Notes: generated from the letters alone by a model not told the origin. Numbered from the stretch's first letter, positions 9,060-16,593 are shown. The stretch is 26,734 nucleotides of DNA from CAZJLN01 sp964540765 (GCA_964540765.1 CAZINW010000030.1:1-26734), one strand, 5' to 3'. Program-made: numbers and translations.

Positions 9060-9359
9060 TTATTTATTGCAAATGCATCTATCTTTTTCGGAAAAAAGTT
9101 CTCCCAGCGCTCTATAAAATTGATCAAGAATTTGCTTATTGAGAGAATAATAGATCCACTTACCCTCTTTCCTGCAGGTAACGACTCCAGCATTACATAA
9201 CTGCTTCATATCATGGGAAAGTGTTGGTTGAGTAATGTTAAATTTCTCTCGAATATCACATGCGCAAAGCTCTCTGCACGAAAGCATATCTACGATTTTA
9301 AGTCTCTTCGGGTCTGAGATTGCTTTTAGAACCTTAGCGTACTCATTATAGGTATCCAA
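9060..9359 (-). CDS. arsR: ArsR/SmtB-family metalloregulator
   Basis: 99-residue winged-helix repressor. It shows the arsenic-binding motif ELCACD (30-35, C32 and C34) at the start of the alpha3 region, then a DNA-recognition helix (ITQPTLSHDMKQL, 42-54) and a beta wing (GVVTCRKEGKWIYYSL). The tail has an extra CIC motif (95-97). The family represses the ars operon until As(III) binds the cysteines. The start codon is TTG, with GAGGT six bases upstream; the ATG five bases earlier is out of frame. The gene is first in the operon, under the promoter at 9394-9422 and the dyad at 9371-9390, fitting autorepression. Confidence 0.93.
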   Translation of the reverse strand: MDTYNEYAKVLKAISDPKRLKIVDMLSCRELCACDIREKFNITQPTLSHDMKQLCNAGVVTCRKEGKWIYYSLNKQILDQFYRALGELFSEKDRCICNK

Positions 9360-9370
9360 GTCATTACCTC

Positions 9371-9390
9371 ATATAGAATATTTTCTATAT
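9371..9390. promoter_or_regulatory. Palindromic ArsR operator
   Basis: ATATAGAATATTTTCTATAT is a perfect dyad: two 8-base arms separated by TATT. It lies between the -10 box and the arsR start codon, covering the predicted transcription start near 9387. This is the usual position and symmetry for an ArsR-family operator. Binding by this ArsR is inferred. Confidence 0.75.
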
Positions 9391-9393
9391 ATC

Positions 9394-9422
9394 ATAATAC
9401 TACCCTGTTTTTTATTTGTCAA
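9394..9422 (-). promoter_or_regulatory. Sigma-70-type promoter of the arsR-acr3 operon
   Basis: On the minus strand, consensus -35 TTGACA (9422-9417) and -10 TATTAT (9399-9394) are separated by exactly 17 bases. Transcription would start inside the operator dyad, so bound repressor would block initiation. Confidence 0.8.
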
Positions 9423-9454
9423 CGGTTTATTTGGAAATGCGATCAGTTGCCCAA

Positions 9455-9475
9455 GGCAGACCCCCTGTGTCTGCC
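9455..9475. repeat. GGCAGAC/GTCTGCC hairpin in intergenic repeat block
   Basis: Perfect 7-base arms flank the loop CCCCTGT. It sits in a 325-base non-coding block (9423-9747) between arsR and ahcY. The block also has ACACAC/GTGTGT arms (about 9490-9528), the 50-bp repeat at 9542 and the long dyad at 9692. No gene is supported in the block. Confidence 0.6.
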
Positions 9476-9541
9476 CCTGCGCAAGGCATACACACTGGGC
9501 ATCGTTTTTTCAGATACGGTGTGTGTCTCCCTCATGTTCGC

Positions 9542-9591
9542 TCGGGGGATTAAAATATTTTGGCTTCCCAAAGGGACACGGCGTGTGCAAA
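9542..9591 (-). repeat. Dispersed 50-bp repeat, copy 2 (inverted relative to 5020-5069)
   Basis: Its reverse complement equals 5020-5069 at 49 of 50 positions. The two inverted copies bracket the ABC transporter and the arsenic operon, about 4.5 kb apart. Confidence 0.9.
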
Positions 9592-9691
9592 GTTTGCATT
9601 CTTGGCGATCTTCGAACGCCAGAGCGTGCCATAACGCTTGCGCGCAAAAAAGTACGCCTTTTTCCAGACGCACCGCTCTTTAAACATGGAA

Positions 9692-9739
9692 GGGTACGGC
9701 ATCCCAGAAAAGATCTGGGACTTTGCCGTGTCCCTACCC
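9692..9739. repeat. Long imperfect inverted repeat downstream of ahcY
   Basis: Nested arms GGGTA/TACCC, ACGGCA/TTGCCGT and CCCAGA/TCTGGG (9703-9708 and 9714-9719) close on the loop AAAGA. It begins nine bases beyond the ahcY stop, so it would be the 3' end of that transcript. There is no T-run directly after the stem, so it may be an RNA-stabilising or repeat-derived stem rather than a classic terminator. The region 7615-7646 is a diverged relative. Confidence 0.65.
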
Positions 9740-9747
9740 AATGTAAT

Positions 9748-11007
9748 CTACGTTCCCGCTTCCCAGGAGTTCAAGTACTTCAACTGTTCATCGGTAAGCA
9801 CGTCCAGCTTTACCTTCATGCTCTCCAGCTTGAGGCGGGCGATCTCGCGGTCAATCTCCTCCGGCACGCTGTAAACTTTGTTCTGCAAGCTGCTGGCGTT
9901 CTTAAGCATGTATTCGGCGCTGAGTGCCTGGTTGGCAAAGGACATATCCATCACACTGGCGGGGTGTCCCTCGGCGGCAGCCAGGTTGATCAGACGTCCT
10001 TCGCCAAGGATGTGAATGACACGTCCATCCGGCAGTAAATACTGTTCCACGAAGGGTCTCACCAGGCGTTTTTCAACCGCCATGCCCTCAAGCGCGGGAA
10101 TGTTGATCTCCACGTTGAAGTGACCGGAGTTGGCAACAATGGCGCCGTCTTTCATGACTTCAAAGTGGCGCTTATCGATCACATTCAGATCCCCAGTAAG
10201 TGTCACGAAGATATCACCGATGGGGGCAGCTTCAGCCATGGGCATCACGCGGAAGCCATCCATGACAGCTTCAAGCGCCACCATTGGGTCAATCTCGGTG
10301 ACAATAACATTGGCGCCCATGCCGCGGGCACGATTTGCCAATCCGCGCCCGCACCAGCCGTAGCCCGCCACCACGAAGTTCCTGCCGGCGAGCAGGATGT
10401 TGGTGGCACGCACAATGCCGTCGATGGTGGACTGACCAGTGCCGTAGCGGTTATCAAAGAAGTGCTTGGTCATGGCATCGTTGACAGCAATAACCGGGAA
10501 TTTGAGAGCCCCATCAGCAGCCATGGCTCGCAGGCGGATGACACCGGTGGTGGTCTCTTCCGTACCGCCAATGACATCCTTGAGCTGGTCGCGACGTTCC
10601 TTATGGAGCGTGCTGACCAGATCAGCGCCGTCGTCCATGGTGATGTGCGGTTTGTGGTCGAGCGCTGCACGCAGGTGCTTGTAATAGGTGACGTTGTCCT
10701 CGCCCTTGCTGGCGAAGACGGGGATCTCATACTGCGAGACGAGGGCAGCCGCCACGTCGTCCTGGGTGGAAAGCGGGTTGGAAGCCGTGAGGACAATATC
10801 CGCGCCGCCGGCTTGGAGCGTACGCATCAGGTTGGCAGTCTCAGTGGTAACATGCAGGCAGGCTGACATGCGGATGCCCTCAAAGGGGCGCTCTTTGCGA
10901 AAGCGTTCCTCGATCGACCGTAAGACTGGCATTTCGCGCGCAGCCCAATCCATGCGGCGGCGTCCACCTTCTGCCAGGTTCAGGTCTTTAATATCATAAT
11001 TTTCCAT
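9748..11007 (-). CDS. ahcY: S-adenosylhomocysteinase
   Basis: 419 residues. The enzyme uses NAD to split S-adenosylhomocysteine reversibly into adenosine and homocysteine, relieving product inhibition of methyltransferases. Seen here: the substrate-region motifs NPLSTQDD (77-84) and DDGADLV (125-131), VNDAMTKHFFDN (175-186) with the conserved Lys/Asp pair, and the Rossmann loop GYGWCGRG (215-222). The NPLSTQDDVAAALV form and the short length resemble archaeal and Thermotoga enzymes more than the longer mitochondrial/proteobacterial type. The start has AGGAGA seven bases upstream. It is the last gene of the mtnA-kinase-ahcY set, whose middle member would remove the adenosine product. Confidence 0.96.
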   Translation of the reverse strand: MENYDIKDLNLAEGGRRRMDWAAREMPVLRSIEERFRKERPFEGIRMSACLHVTTETANLMRTLQAGGADIVLTASNPLSTQDDVAAALVSQYEIPVFASKGEDNVTYYKHLRAALDHKPHITMDDGADLVSTLHKERRDQLKDVIGGTEETTTGVIRLRAMAADGALKFPVIAVNDAMTKHFFDNRYGTGQSTIDGIVRATNILLAGRNFVVAGYGWCGRGLANRARGMGANVIVTEIDPMVALEAVMDGFRVMPMAEAAPIGDIFVTLTGDLNVIDKRHFEVMKDGAIVANSGHFNVEINIPALEGMAVEKRLVRPFVEQYLLPDGRVIHILGEGRLINLAAAEGHPASVMDMSFANQALSAEYMLKNASSLQNKVYSVPEEIDREIARLKLESMKVKLDVLTDEQLKYLNSWEAGT

Positions 11008-11038
11008 TTAATTTCTCCTAAAATATAGCAAGATTGCA

Positions 11039-11098
11039 CCACAAAGACACGCTAACCTTGGAATCAGTTTGAATACCCGCTGGGGGGTATCTTTGTGG
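11039..11098. repeat. Inverted repeat between the PfkB kinase gene and ahcY
   Basis: CCACAAAGA (11039-11047) pairs with TCTTTGTGG (11090-11098). An inner ATACCC (11073-11078) pairs with GGGTAT (11085-11090) and shares one base with the outer arm, so the two stems compete slightly. It fills most of the 107-base gap between the two minus-strand genes and may process or attenuate the message before ahcY. It may also be a mobile intergenic repeat. Confidence 0.55.
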
Positions 11099-11114
11099 AT
11101 GATGTTAATCAAGT

Positions 11115-12071
11115 TTATAGTATAGCATCCAATTGGGTGTGGTCGTCAAAGTGGTTGCGGAATTTTGCGATAAACTCGGAGCGGTCGAATTTGTGCTTCT
11201 GAGTGCCAGTGCAACCAAGGCAGTAGGCAGCAGCAACCGTGCCCATCTGGGCGCAGAGCTCCCAGCCCCATCCCTGCATGTAACCACGCAGAAAGCCAGC
11301 GCGAAAGGCATCGCCCACACCGGTGGGATCGACAACGGGCGCGTCACCAATGATGGGCACATGCACCTGGCTGTTATCTGCATACACGACCGCGCCCTTC
11401 TTGCCAAGGGTGACGACGGTGAAATGGGGGACTGCGAGAATCTCATCCTCAGTCAAACCGGTGTGCTTCTGGAGCAATTGGAATTCGTATTCATTGACGA
11501 AGAGGGCATGCGCACCGAGGACACCGGCTTTGAGGTCAGTCTTCGCCATGCGGATGACCTGCTGCCCTGGGTCAAAGAGGTAGGGGACTCCCATCTGCTG
11601 GCACTCCAGCGGATATTTGCCCATGGCGATGGGGTCATTGGGAGAGATCACCACCAGATCATTTGCACCAAGGTCCAGGTCAAGCAGAGAGAGGTGGGCA
11701 GCATCTGCCATGGCACCGGTGTAGAAGCTGGCAATCTGGGCATTGGACTTATCGGTGTTGACGAAGAAGGAGGCAGTGAACTTATCCTCGATGATCCTGA
11801 CGCCGCTGGTATCCACACCGACAGCATCCAGCTTGGCGCGATATTCGGGGAAGTCCTGGCCGGCGGTGGAATACAATAGCGGTTTGGCACCGAGGAGGGC
11901 GAGGGTGTAGGCGATGTTGGCAGCCACGCCACCGCGCTGGCGCACCATTTCATCCACCAAAAAAGATAAACTGATCGAGTCAAGATGCTCCGGCAGAATG
12001 TGATCCTTGAAATAGCCGGGGAACTTCATGATGTAGTCGTAAGCAATGGAGCCTGTCAGGACAATTTTCAT
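11115..12071 (-). CDS. PfkB-family kinase, adenosine-kinase-like
   Basis: 318 residues of the ribokinase/PfkB fold. The N-terminal GSIAYDYI, the glycine pair in RQRGGVAANIAYTLALLG (44-61) and the C-terminal signature DPTGVGDAFRAG (248-259), with the catalytic Asp254, are all present. The family phosphorylates sugars or nucleosides. The gene lies between mtnA and ahcY, and ahcY releases adenosine, so adenosine kinase is the best reading; a ribokinase-like activity on another nucleoside cannot be excluded. AGAGAGGT lies upstream of the ATG. It starts eleven bases after the mtnA stop, so the two are surely co-transcribed. Confidence 0.88.
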   Translation of the reverse strand: MKIVLTGSIAYDYIMKFPGYFKDHILPEHLDSISLSFLVDEMVRQRGGVAANIAYTLALLGAKPLLYSTAGQDFPEYRAKLDAVGVDTSGVRIIEDKFTASFFVNTDKSNAQIASFYTGAMADAAHLSLLDLDLGANDLVVISPNDPIAMGKYPLECQQMGVPYLFDPGQQVIRMAKTDLKAGVLGAHALFVNEYEFQLLQKHTGLTEDEILAVPHFTVVTLGKKGAVVYADNSQVHVPIIGDAPVVDPTGVGDAFRAGFLRGYMQGWGWELCAQMGTVAAAYCLGCTGTQKHKFDRSEFIAKFRNHFDDHTQLDAIL

Positions 12072-12082
12072 AGGTGACCTCT

Positions 12083-13126
12083 CTATGCCTGCATGATGGC
12101 AGGCAGATTGCGAAAATATGGGGGATAAACCACGCCCTTTTCGGTGATGATCGCGGAGAGGAGACGATGAGGGGTAACGTCAAAGGCAGGGTTGCGGGCT
12201 GAGGCAGACGCGGGCGTGACCTGCTGACCGTGATGCTGGATATCAAGAACTTCAGCCTGGTCGCGCTCCTCGATGACAATCTCCTTGCCGCTTTGGATGC
12301 TGAGATCAATGGTGGAGGTGGGAACGACACAGTAGGCGGGGGCACCATTGTCATAGGCGGCGAGCGCGAGCATGTACGTACCAACCTTGTTGGCGACATC
12401 GCCATTGGCTGCCATACGATCGCCTCCGAAGAAAACCTTGTTTGCCTGAGCGGTGCGCAGGAAATGCCCTGAGGCGCCATCCACGATGATGTCGTAAGGA
12501 ACGCCGTATTGTTCCAATTCCCATGCAGTCAGGCGGGCACCCTGCAGGCGGGGGCGGGTTTCATCGACGAAGACGTGGATGTGCTTGCCCTGCTCATGCG
12601 CCAAGCGAATGACGCCGAGGGCGGTGCCATAGTCAACCGCAGCCAGGGAGCCGGTGTTGCAGTGATGGATGATGCGATCGCCATCCTTGATCAAGTCTGC
12701 GCCATTAAGGGCAATTGCATGGTTAATGGCAACATCTTCCTCAGCAATGGCTTTGGCTTTTGCCAGGAGTGCCTGCTGGAGGTCTGAGACACTGCCTTCA
12801 AACGTATCAGCATAAACAAGCATGCACTGCACCAGGGAGGAAAGGTTGACGGCAGTTGGACGGCTGGCGATCAATTCTGATGCGGCAACCTGTAATTCTT
12901 CACGAAGACCCTGGGGTGAGGTCGCACGGCTGTTGAGCGCAGCCAGGGCGATGCCAAAGGCAGCTGCCACGCCAATGGCCGGTGCACCGCGCACGACCAT
13001 GTTAGAGATGGCTTGGGCAACAGCATGGTGATCCGTGTAGGATAGGTAAGTTAATTGAGCGGGTAAAACCCGCTGGTCAATCAGGTTGAGTTGCTTAAGA
13101 TCGTCATTCCAAATCAGTGTGCGCAT
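12083..13126 (-). CDS. mtnA: S-methyl-5-thioribose-1-phosphate isomerase
   Basis: 347 residues. It converts methylthioribose-1-phosphate to methylthioribulose-1-phosphate in methionine salvage, after methylthioadenosine phosphorylase. The family relates to eIF2B alpha subunits. Visible motifs: VVRGAPAIG (44-52), the catalytic cysteine in HHCNTGSLA (C156), the catalytic aspartate in GGDRMAANGD (D236) and the PTSTIDL loop (269-275). In some bacteria this fold isomerises 5-deoxyribose-1-phosphate or ribose-1-phosphate instead; no other salvage gene (mtnP, mtnB, mtnC, mtnD) is in the window to decide. The ribosome binding site is weak (TTGGTAGATAA before ATG). It leads the mtnA-kinase-ahcY cluster, with its own promoter at 13198-13226. 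Confidence 0.93.
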   Translation of the reverse strand: MRTLIWNDDLKQLNLIDQRVLPAQLTYLSYTDHHAVAQAISNMVVRGAPAIGVAAAFGIALAALNSRATSPQGLREELQVAASELIASRPTAVNLSSLVQCMLVYADTFEGSVSDLQQALLAKAKAIAEEDVAINHAIALNGADLIKDGDRIIHHCNTGSLAAVDYGTALGVIRLAHEQGKHIHVFVDETRPRLQGARLTAWELEQYGVPYDIIVDGASGHFLRTAQANKVFFGGDRMAANGDVANKVGTYMLALAAYDNGAPAYCVVPTSTIDLSIQSGKEIVIEERDQAEVLDIQHHGQQVTPASASARNPAFDVTPHRLLSAIITEKGVVYPPYFRNLPAIMQA

Positions 13127-13155
13127 TTATCTACCAAGTTTAAGATGCCTTCCGC

Positions 13156-13178
13156 AAAAAGACGCCCTGCAGGGCGTC
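13156..13178 (-). terminator. Terminator-like hairpin in the mtnA leader
   Basis: GACGCCCTGCAGGGCGTC (13178-13161 on the minus strand) is a perfect 18-base palindrome followed at once by TTTTT. No other minus-strand gene lies upstream, so only the mtnA transcript can contain it. With transcription starting near 13191 it would form about a dozen bases from the 5' end. It may attenuate, or protect the 5' end. Confidence 0.6.
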
Positions 13179-13197
13179 AGCAATACTTCACGGCAAG

Positions 13198-13226
13198 AGT
13201 TTATCATGGGTGGACAGGTTTGTCAA
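13198..13226 (-). promoter_or_regulatory. Promoter of mtnA cluster
   Basis: On the minus strand, TTGACA (13226-13221) and TAAACT (13203-13198) are separated by 17 bases, with an extended -10 TGA just before TAAACT. The predicted start is near 13191, a leader of about 65 bases. Confidence 0.65.
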
Positions 13227-13230
13227 AAGG

Positions 13231-13259
13231 TTGACAGGTCATGCCAATTACATTATAAG
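13231..13259 (+). promoter_or_regulatory. Promoter of the lytic transglycosylase gene
   Basis: TTGACA (13231-13236), a 17-base spacer, then TATAAG (13254-13259). The expected start of transcription, six to seven bases further, coincides with the ATG at 13266. It lies back to back with the mtnA promoter; the two -35 boxes are only four bases apart. Confidence 0.7.
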
Positions 13260-13265
13260 TCTTGC

Positions 13266-15761
13266 ATGAAAAGAAAACCCAACAAGCCAGCGATCGTATT
13301 GATCGCATTCTGCCTGCTCCTACCTGCCTGTCAGTTGCCAGTTGAGGAGACAGCCACCCCTGAACCCACGCAGGCACTCCCAACGGCTACCAGCAGTGCC
13401 ACCGTGGAAAATCCACCCAATGTGAAATCAATTCAATTCGAGACCGAGGAGCACATCAAGGAGGGGGATGAGGCTTTGCTCTTTGGAGATTACGCTGAAG
13501 CTGAGCGCATCTATGCGGATGCGCTGGCAAATAATTCAGATGCGACCATGCAGGCGATGGCAAGCTACGACCTAGGGTTGACCTATTACAGCTCTGATAA
13601 AGAGGCACTGGCTTTGACCATTTTTGAAAATTTGATCAAAGAATATCCTGAGTCACTCCAGTCCCAGCGGGCGAATTTTTTGGTGGGTGAAATTTACGCA
13701 GGATTGGGTAGAAGCATGGAGGCGCTTGAGGCTTACCAGGCATACCTGGATGCCCGTGCCAATGTGATCGATCCGTTTGTGTTGGAGAAGATTGGTGACA
13801 TTCATGTCAAAGAAGAGGATTACACTGCAGCGATTGAAGCCTACCAGGCTGCCTACCTGGTAACTAAGCCCGGAGATGAAGGGACACTGGCGGTCAAGAT
13901 TGCGTCTGCCTATGACAGCCTGGGTGAGGATGAAGTGGCGCTAAGCATGTACCAGGATATTTATTACAACACGGATAACCCGTACACCAAAGCACAGATG
14001 GACCTGTTAATGGGCAGGATCCATTATACCAATGGGGCACTGGAGCAGGCATATGCGTTCTATCAGGATGCTGTCAACAATTACCCTGAAGCATATGATT
14101 CTTATTCTGCATTGGTCACCCTCGTTGATGACGGTCAGGAAGTGGATGAATTTCAGAGAGGAATGATCAATTATAACATAGGGCAATACGACCTTGCAAT
14201 TGAAGCTTTTGACCGCTACATGAGCAGCCCGCAGGCCGATATCGCTGCGGGTCTGTACTATAAAGCTCTGACAAACCGAGCCATGGGGCTGGAGCGGGCT
14301 AATTTTTCTTCAAATGAGCGTCATGAAGCTAATAAGATAGATGGAACAGCAGAAGACCTGGAAGCCATTGCGCTGTGGAACCGCATTCTGAATGAATTTC
14401 CAAGCAGCCTGTACTATACAGACGCGTCAGAGGATATCGCTTACACTTATTTTGTGTACATGGATGCCCCGGAAAAAGCTGCTGAGGTTGCGCTTAATTT
14501 TGTTGCCTCAGTACCCGCTTCACCGAGTGCCTCCTCAATTCTTTTCAGTGCAGGGCGCTATTATGAGATTGCTGGGAATATAAGCCAGGCAGCAGATACC
14601 TGGACAAGGCTTGGCAACGAATATCCATCATCATCAGAGACGTTTCAGGCGTTGTTCTTTGCCGGGATGTTGTACTTCCGCCTGGCAGAGTATGAAAAGG
14701 CTCAACTAGCGTTGAACAAGGCATTGGTGCTCAGCCTTGACCCACTGGAGACCTCGGGAGCTCATCTCTGGCTGGGGATCGTCCACATGCAAACAGGTGA
14801 TCTTGAAGCTGCAAGGGATGCATGGCGAGCTGCAAAAGCCAGCGATCCGAATGGGTATCACGGGTTAAGAGCCCAGGAACTACTGGATGGTGTAGAGCCA
14901 TTTGCACCTCCTGAAAAAGTGGATTTTTCCGCAGGTATGCAAAGTCAGGAAAATTGGGGTAAAGAGAAAACCATCGCTGAGGCCTGGCTGAGAACAAGCT
15001 TTATGGTCCCAGAGGATATTGACCTGGAAAATGTTGGTGAGCTGGGATTCGATGAAAGGTTCATTCGCGGCTACGAATACTGGTCACTCGGGCTTTATGA
15101 AGCTGGTAGAGCAGAATTTGAAGCCTTACGAAATGAATACGAAGCTGATCCAGTGAAAACATTCCAGTTGTTGCAAACATTCCTTGACCTGGGCTATTAC
15201 CGCTCAGCCATTGCTGCCGGCAGAAGTATTCTGAAACTATCAGGATTGGATGAATTCAACGAGAACGCACCCAAGTATTTCAAGCTTGTCATTTATGGTA
15301 CCTATTATCAAAAATGGATATTGCCTGCTGCAGATGAATATGGGATCGACCCGCTCTTGTTATACAGCCTGATCCACCAGGAAAGTCATTTTGAAGGTTA
15401 TGTAAGTTCCTCTGCAGGAGCACGCGGTTTGATGCAGATCATGCCTGAGACAGGCGCCCAAATTGCCGGGGAGATTGGTTGGCCTGAAATCTTTGATGAG
15501 GCTGACCTGGATATCCCATATATCAGCCTGACATTGGGAACCAATTACCTCAGGCGCCAGATATTAGGATTTGAAGGGGATCTATATGCTGCTCTGGCAG
15601 CTTACAATGGCGGACCGGGGAATGCGTTGAGCTGGAAGGAAATTGCCGGGGATAATCCAGATCTTTTCCTGGGGTCGGTGCGATACCTGGAAACCAGAAC
15701 CTACATTCGTGTGATCAATGAGAATTACGCCCAATACAGGCTTCTGTATGGCTCAAAGTAA
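13266..15761 (+). CDS. TPR-repeat lipoprotein with C-terminal lytic transglycosylase (SLT) domain
   Basis: 831 residues. The N-terminus has KRK, a hydrophobic stretch and the lipobox LPAC, so it should be lipid-anchored outside the membrane. A Thr/Pro/Ser-rich linker follows, then about 550 residues of helical TPR-like repeats (for example GDYAEAERIYADAL, YTAAIEAYQAAY, QYDLAIEAFDRYM). The C-terminal domain (about 690-831) is Slt70-like: HQESHF with the catalytic Glu706, SSAGARGLMQIMPETG, AALAAYNGGPGNA and an ETRTYIRVINENY tail. Such enzymes cut the glycan strands of peptidoglycan. The frame is open back to 13086, but that part overlaps mtnA and its promoter; the signal peptide and promoter position fix the start at 13266. 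No Shine-Dalgarno site is seen. Confidence 0.93.
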   Translation: MKRKPNKPAIVLIAFCLLLPACQLPVEETATPEPTQALPTATSSATVENPPNVKSIQFETEEHIKEGDEALLFGDYAEAERIYADALANNSDATMQAMASYDLGLTYYSSDKEALALTIFENLIKEYPESLQSQRANFLVGEIYAGLGRSMEALEAYQAYLDARANVIDPFVLEKIGDIHVKEEDYTAAIEAYQAAYLVTKPGDEGTLAVKIASAYDSLGEDEVALSMYQDIYYNTDNPYTKAQMDLLMGRIHYTNGALEQAYAFYQDAVNNYPEAYDSYSALVTLVDDGQEVDEFQRGMINYNIGQYDLAIEAFDRYMSSPQADIAAGLYYKALTNRAMGLERANFSSNERHEANKIDGTAEDLEAIALWNRILNEFPSSLYYTDASEDIAYTYFVYMDAPEKAAEVALNFVASVPASPSASSILFSAGRYYEIAGNISQAADTWTRLGNEYPSSSETFQALFFAGMLYFRLAEYEKAQLALNKALVLSLDPLETSGAHLWLGIVHMQTGDLEAARDAWRAAKASDPNGYHGLRAQELLDGVEPFAPPEKVDFSAGMQSQENWGKEKTIAEAWLRTSFMVPEDIDLENVGELGFDERFIRGYEYWSLGLYEAGRAEFEALRNEYEADPVKTFQLLQTFLDLGYYRSAIAAGRSILKLSGLDEFNENAPKYFKLVIYGTYYQKWILPAADEYGIDPLLLYSLIHQESHFEGYVSSSAGARGLMQIMPETGAQIAGEIGWPEIFDEADLDIPYISLTLGTNYLRRQILGFEGDLYAALAAYNGGPGNALSWKEIAGDNPDLFLGSVRYLETRTYIRVINENYAQYRLLYGSK

Positions 15762-15771
15762 GCCCCAAGGT

Positions 15772-16593
15772 TTATTCTGTGGAGCGTTCGGAAAGCGGTA
15801 CAAAGACTTCACAGATGACACGATCAGACTCATCGATGGTGAGACAGGTGAGCTTGAAACCATCCTCATAATGCACCAAAATAATCCCTTTTTCTCTTTC
15901 AAGAATGCCTTCCGGCGGTTCACCGGCATATAGATCAATATCAGTTGAAGGCTCCAGTTGGTAAGGCTCGTTCCGATGGATAAAGAAACCGGGGATGGCT
16001 TGCAGGGATTCAGGCAAGTCGGTGATGGTCGTAGCCAGGTTGGCTTGTTTCAAGTGTGCATCCACCAGATGTAAATCATGCCTAAATTCTGCATTCTTGA
16101 GACTGACGCCACCCATGAAGGCTGCCACGAAAAGCGGCAGCAAAATTGGTAGAAAGTGATCCAGGCTGAATTTATTCCTGATAAAATAGCCCTCCAACAA
16201 CTGCTTAACTGACCAACGAAGCATGAGCGCCAAAATCATAAACAGGATTGCTGAGGGGACAAACACGGAAAATATGGTCGCAACGACTGACAGGAATGTT
16301 TGGGAAGGGGCAGAATCCGTGAGGAATGCTTTTATGGTTAATAAGACCCCGCCTGCAGAACCTGAGAGTAAAGCCCCGTAAACTGCATTGGCAGGCAATG
16401 ACGCAAGAAAACCAAGGACCACCGCTGCCAGGACGATGATCAAGATCATGGTGAGGGGAGAGGGCATCCCTGTATGAAGTTGGATGTCCTTGATCACCAC
16501 CTGGTTGATGGTCTGACTGATCAGAGCGTACAAAAAGCCCATGGCAGTGGCAAGCAACATTCCCAATTCGATGCGTTTTAAGCGTTCCAACAT
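15772..16593 (-). CDS. Membrane protein of unknown function, five predicted TM segments
   Basis: 273 residues, not recognised. Five hydrophobic spans are visible (about 11-30, 46-66, 69-92, 99-125, 146-163). They are followed by a polar C-terminal domain of about 105 residues with beta-type patches (GIILVHYEDGFKLTCLTIDES, RVICEVFVPL). The gene follows ppdK on the same strand but begins only 13 bases after the ppdK terminator, so its supply of transcript must come through that terminator or from a promoter inside or upstream of it. AAGGATAT precedes the ATG. Its stop faces that of the SLT gene with a ten-base gap and no visible terminator between. Confidence 0.75.
   Translation of the reverse strand: MLERLKRIELGMLLATAMGFLYALISQTINQVVIKDIQLHTGMPSPLTMILIIVLAAVVLGFLASLPANAVYGALLSGSAGGVLLTIKAFLTDSAPSQTFLSVVATIFSVFVPSAILFMILALMLRWSVKQLLEGYFIRNKFSLDHFLPILLPLFVAAFMGGVSLKNAEFRHDLHLVDAHLKQANLATTITDLPESLQAIPGFFIHRNEPYQLEPSTDIDLYAGEPPEGILEREKGIILVHYEDGFKLTCLTIDESDRVICEVFVPLSERSTE

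Noticed and set aside
5020..9591. Insertion sequence or composite transposon bounded by the inverted 50-bp repeats
   Set aside because: No transposase or integrase gene lies between them and no target duplication was seen; kept only as an inverted repeat.
9443..9741. Several frames of 60-80 residues on both strands, with C-rich peptides
   Set aside because: All lie in palindromic repeat sequence and lack start signals.
10120..10866. 248-residue open frame on the plus strand opposite ahcY
   Set aside because: It lies wholly antisense to a clear ahcY, has low-complexity His/Gly/Asp-rich composition typical of a mirrored high-GC gene, and no ribosome binding site.
11133..11879. 248-residue open frame on the plus strand opposite the PfkB kinase
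   Set aside because: Antisense shadow of a conserved gene, with no motif or start signal.
13086..13265. N-terminal extension of the lytic transglycosylase
   Set aside because: It would overlap mtnA and both promoters; the signal peptide with lipobox starts at 13266.
14731..14997. 88-residue minus-strand frame inside the transglycosylase gene
   Set aside because: Antisense to the TPR-encoding region, with no supporting signal.
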